NCBI GenBank assembly: GCA_029210905.1
Contig: JARGGF010000161.1
Location: forward strand, 1 to 7,961
DNA: 7,961 nt
DNA from: Bacteroidales bacterium
GTDB lineage: Bacteria; Bacteroidota; Bacteroidia; Bacteroidales; NBLH01
Reading direction: 5' to 3'
Under the pieces are notes generated by a model. That model did not search any database. It saw nothing but the letters and a program-made list of their open reading frames with translations, and was not told where the DNA came from. Within the stretch, counting starts at the first letter, position 1. Every line of letters begins with the position of its first letter. Below, piece after piece: positions 5,911 to 7,961 of this stretch. A program made the translations under genes and the position numbers.

Positions 5911-6826
5911 ATTGTTTTATTCTTTTTCCTATCTCTCGACTAATTTTAAAACCTGATTCTTTAAATAAATGATTACCATCAGTTGTTCTATAATCAGAAT
6001 GCCTTGCTGAAAAATTTAAATATTGAAGATTATATTCTTTCGCCAATGTTTCAATTTTCAGATCAAAATCAGGCATAAATTCTTGTTCTACATTATATAT
6101 AAACTCATGTACAGGAAGGCGTATCAAAAACACCTTACCATGTATTAGACAAAACTCAATAGTCCTCCTTAAAAAAAAATATCTTTTCGGAGAAAATAAT
6201 AAAGTTTGTAAATGACCTCCCGAATAGGCTTTTAGGTTCTTATCTAATCTTTTCATAAAAAAAATAGAATCCATTGGTATAGAAATTTCTAACCATCCAT
6301 TATCATGAAGCACCATTGTGCTATCATCTTTGTTTGATAAACTTGCCCATCCATGATTATAGTTTTTTATTAAATATTCATAATTAACTTGCAAATTCAC
6401 GAAAAACATTTTACTTAATAAACGTTCATTCTCACGAAATTTTTTTTGATTATCATTGATATTATTTTTGTTTCTAGAAATCGTCCAAGGGTTTACACAT
6501 ATTAAAAATAAACCATTTTTAGATTTGTTTTTTACTTTCTTCTTAATCGCATTTAAATAAACAGGGCCGTAAGGTGAATCATCTAAGGAGAATGCAAAAT
6601 TGAATATTTCATTTTCACAAACATTTTTTAGCTGTTTTTCAACAATTGAGGGTATAATAGCTTGGCTGGCTCTTGAAGAACCAATAATTAATGATTTTTT
6701 CCTTGAGGATGTAAATTTCCGATAAAACGGATCTGTTAATCCATCTGCAAAATAAGCAGCATAACCCAAGATAAATAGAAATGGAAAAATAAAGATAATT
6801 AACGATTTTAGTACAAATTTTTTCAT
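5900..6826 (-). CDS. Membrane-anchored SGNH-hydrolase-like protein, MBOAT partner
   Basis: The 308-residue protein has one N-terminal hydrophobic helix (about 4-28) that would anchor it in the inner membrane with the rest in the periplasm. SGNH-like signs are IIGSSRASQA (47-56, with S51 the likely nucleophile of a GSS variant of the GDS motif), the FNFAFSLDDSPYG block (75-87), VNPW (111-114) and a C-terminal D283-G-N-H286 that fits the catalytic Asp-x-x-His. The gene follows an MBOAT acyltransferase with a one-base TAATG overlap. By analogy with AlgI/AlgJ-AlgX and DltB/DltD, the MBOAT protein would pass an acyl (usually acetyl) group across the membrane and this protein would place it on the polysaccharide. 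Transferase rather than esterase activity is inferred from this pairing. The sequence is otherwise divergent, so the family call rests on motifs and context. Confidence 0.78.
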   Translation of the reverse strand: MKKFVLKSLIIFIFPFLFILGYAAYFADGLTDPFYRKFTSSRKKSLIIGSSRASQAIIPSIVEKQLKNVCENEIFNFAFSLDDSPYGPVYLNAIKKKVKNKSKNGLFLICVNPWTISRNKNNINDNQKKFRENERLLSKMFFVNLQVNYEYLIKNYNHGWASLSNKDDSTMVLHDNGWLEISIPMDSIFFMKRLDKNLKAYSGGHLQTLLFSPKRYFFLRRTIEFCLIHGKVFLIRLPVHEFIYNVEQEFMPDFDLKIETLAKEYNLQYLNFSARHSDYRTTDGNHLFKESGFKISREIGKRIKQYEE

Positions 6827-7961
6827 TAAAATTGAAAATAGATGAAAGCTTGTTCTTCAAATAGACCAAAAAAGAAAATAACTCCAAATAATATATAATA
6901 AGAAATATAATTAATTATACTTTTATTTTTCTCCAAAATCTTTAATGGGTGCTCATACTCCTTTGTTAACCATTCTGTAATAACCATTAAAAGAATAAAA
7001 ATAATTACTGGCTTCTTTAAATATAGCAAGGACTGTCCAGGGAATAAAAGCAAATTGTCAAAAATGTTGATTAAATATTCAAATGCGTCAAAAACGGTTT
7101 CTGACCGAAAGAAAATCCAGGCTAATGAAACCGTTAAAAATGTAATTACTCTTTTAAAGAATTGATTTGATATTTTTTTACTCTTCCCTTGTTCGAAAAA
7201 AATATTGCTCCGATGTCTTTCCAATAAAAATAGTGGAATATATAATAAAACATGAATTAACCCCCAAAAAATAAAAGTCCAATTAGCCCCATGCCATATC
7301 CCACTTATCATAAATATAATAAAAATATTTCTTACACTAATTAAAGTCCCTTTTTTGCTGCCACCTAAAGGAATATATAGGTAATCCTTAAACCATGATG
7401 AAAGAGACACATGCCATCTTCGCCAAAATTCTGCTATATCTCTTGAAAAGTATGGTAAATTAAAATTTCTGATTAGTTTAATTCCTAATAATTTAGAAGT
7501 TCCAATAGCAATATCTGAATAACCAGAAAAATCTCCATAAATCTGAAAAGAAAATAATATTGCACCAAGAATTAATGTAATTCCATTATAATCAACACTA
7601 TTTTCAAATATAGGGTTAATTATTTGAGCACAATGATCCGCAATCACAACTTTTTTAAATACTCCCCACACAATTTGGCGCATGCCATCAACTGCCTGAT
7701 TATAACAAAATTTCCTTTTGTTTTGAATTTGAGGCAACAAGTTAACAGCCCGTTCAATTGGTCCTGCCACTAATTGAGGGAAATAGGCAACATAAACAGC
7801 AAAGTTTAAAAAATTTTTTGAAACTTCTATTTTGTTTCTGTAAACATCAATTGTATAACTTATTGTTTGAAAAGTGTAAAAACTAATGCCTACAGGTAAA
7901 ACTACATTTTTAAGAATGGTGAAAGTTGAAGAATTTATTGAAAATATCTTTTCTAACTCAT
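6826..7961 (-). CDS. MBOAT family membrane O-acyltransferase (AlgI-like), 5' end beyond window
   Basis: This polytopic inner-membrane acyltransferase probably moves acetyl from a cytoplasmic donor towards the periplasm for polysaccharide O-acetylation. The frame is open to the window edge (first complete codon 7957-7959), giving 377 visible residues; AlgI-type proteins are about 450-500, so roughly the first 100 are missing. Upstream of the GTG at 7770 the frame reads through the canonical segments LPVGISFYTFQTISYTIDVY and VAYFPQLVAGPIERA, so that GTG is internal and not the start. Further hallmarks are SGYSDIAIG, the FWRRWHVSLSSWFKDYLYIP motif (its His codon at 7411-7413) and SGIWHGANWTF with the catalytic His at 7291-7293. 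Several hydrophobic helices follow. It ends TAATG into the SGNH-like gene. The family call is very secure; the acylated sugar is unknown. Confidence 0.95.
   Translation of the reverse strand, partial: ELEKIFSINSSTFTILKNVVLPVGISFYTFQTISYTIDVYRNKIEVSKNFLNFAVYVAYFPQLVAGPIERAVNLLPQIQNKRKFCYNQAVDGMRQIVWGVFKKVVIADHCAQIINPIFENSVDYNGITLILGAILFSFQIYGDFSGYSDIAIGTSKLLGIKLIRNFNLPYFSRDIAEFWRRWHVSLSSWFKDYLYIPLGGSKKGTLISVRNIFIIFMISGIWHGANWTFIFWGLIHVLLYIPLFLLERHRSNIFFEQGKSKKISNQFFKRVITFLTVSLAWIFFRSETVFDAFEYLINIFDNLLLFPGQSLLYLKKPVIIFILLMVITEWLTKEYEHPLKILEKNKSIINYISYYILFGVIFFFGLFEEQAFIYFQF

Noticed and set aside
6639..6887. An 82-residue minus-strand frame spanning the MBOAT/SGNH border, and a 77-residue one at 333-566
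   Set aside because: Both are out-of-frame overlaps with conserved genes and encode nothing recognisable.
6826..7770. A 314-residue version of the MBOAT gene beginning at the GTG at 7770
   Set aside because: The frame stays open upstream to the window edge and encodes conserved MBOAT segments, with the GTG being the Val of FPQLVAGPIER; the gene is 5'-truncated by the window, not short.
1..7961. CRISPR array, tRNA, rRNA or riboswitch
   Set aside because: No regularly spaced repeats, cloverleaf or conserved RNA motif was seen, and nearly all of the window is coding.

Overview
The window is an AT-rich stretch in which every recognisable gene lies on the minus strand. It is most likely from a member of the Bacteroidota. 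Supporting signs are the low G+C, the absence of clear Shine-Dalgarno sequences before starts, tightly packed glycosyltransferase genes, and an AlbA_2/HATPase protein of a type common in that phylum. The phylum assignment is an inference; there is no rRNA or other marker gene here.

Read in the direction of transcription (from 7961 down to 1), the window is the inside of a surface-polysaccharide operon. It opens with an MBOAT membrane O-acyltransferase whose 5' end is cut by the window edge. An SGNH-like membrane-anchored partner follows, then a GT4 glycosyltransferase, a GT2 glycosyltransferase and a second, rhamnosyltransferase-like GT2. These five genes are fused at their borders: TAATG overlaps at 6826 and 4609, an 11-base overlap at 5900-5910, and a 3-base gap at 3614-3616. 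They are probably translated as one coupled unit that assembles and O-acylates a repeat-unit glycan.

After 2666 the pattern breaks. The next cistron begins 3 bases after the rhamnosyltransferase-like gene but is only a 46-codon remnant of a GT2 gene (2522-2662), losing homology just before the nucleotide-binding DDGS motif. A 494-residue AlbA_2/HATPase_c_4/winged-helix protein (1021-2505) follows, with no obvious role in glycan synthesis. A 138-base gap with CTAA-rich repeats comes next, and then a complete GT2 gene (7-882). The 5' end of that gene is almost the same DNA as the remnant: 58 of 59 bases match between 797-855 and 2574-2632. The AlbA_2 gene therefore sits between two copies of the same glycosyltransferase start, which looks like the scar of a recombination or insertion event inside the operon.

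The most interesting part is 883-2662: an apparently intrusive nucleic-acid-binding/ATPase-like gene, the flanking duplicated glycosyltransferase 5' end, and an imperfect direct repeat of the intruder's own 3' end (1005-1038 and 907-937). No transposase, integrase, CRISPR array, tRNA or rRNA was seen.
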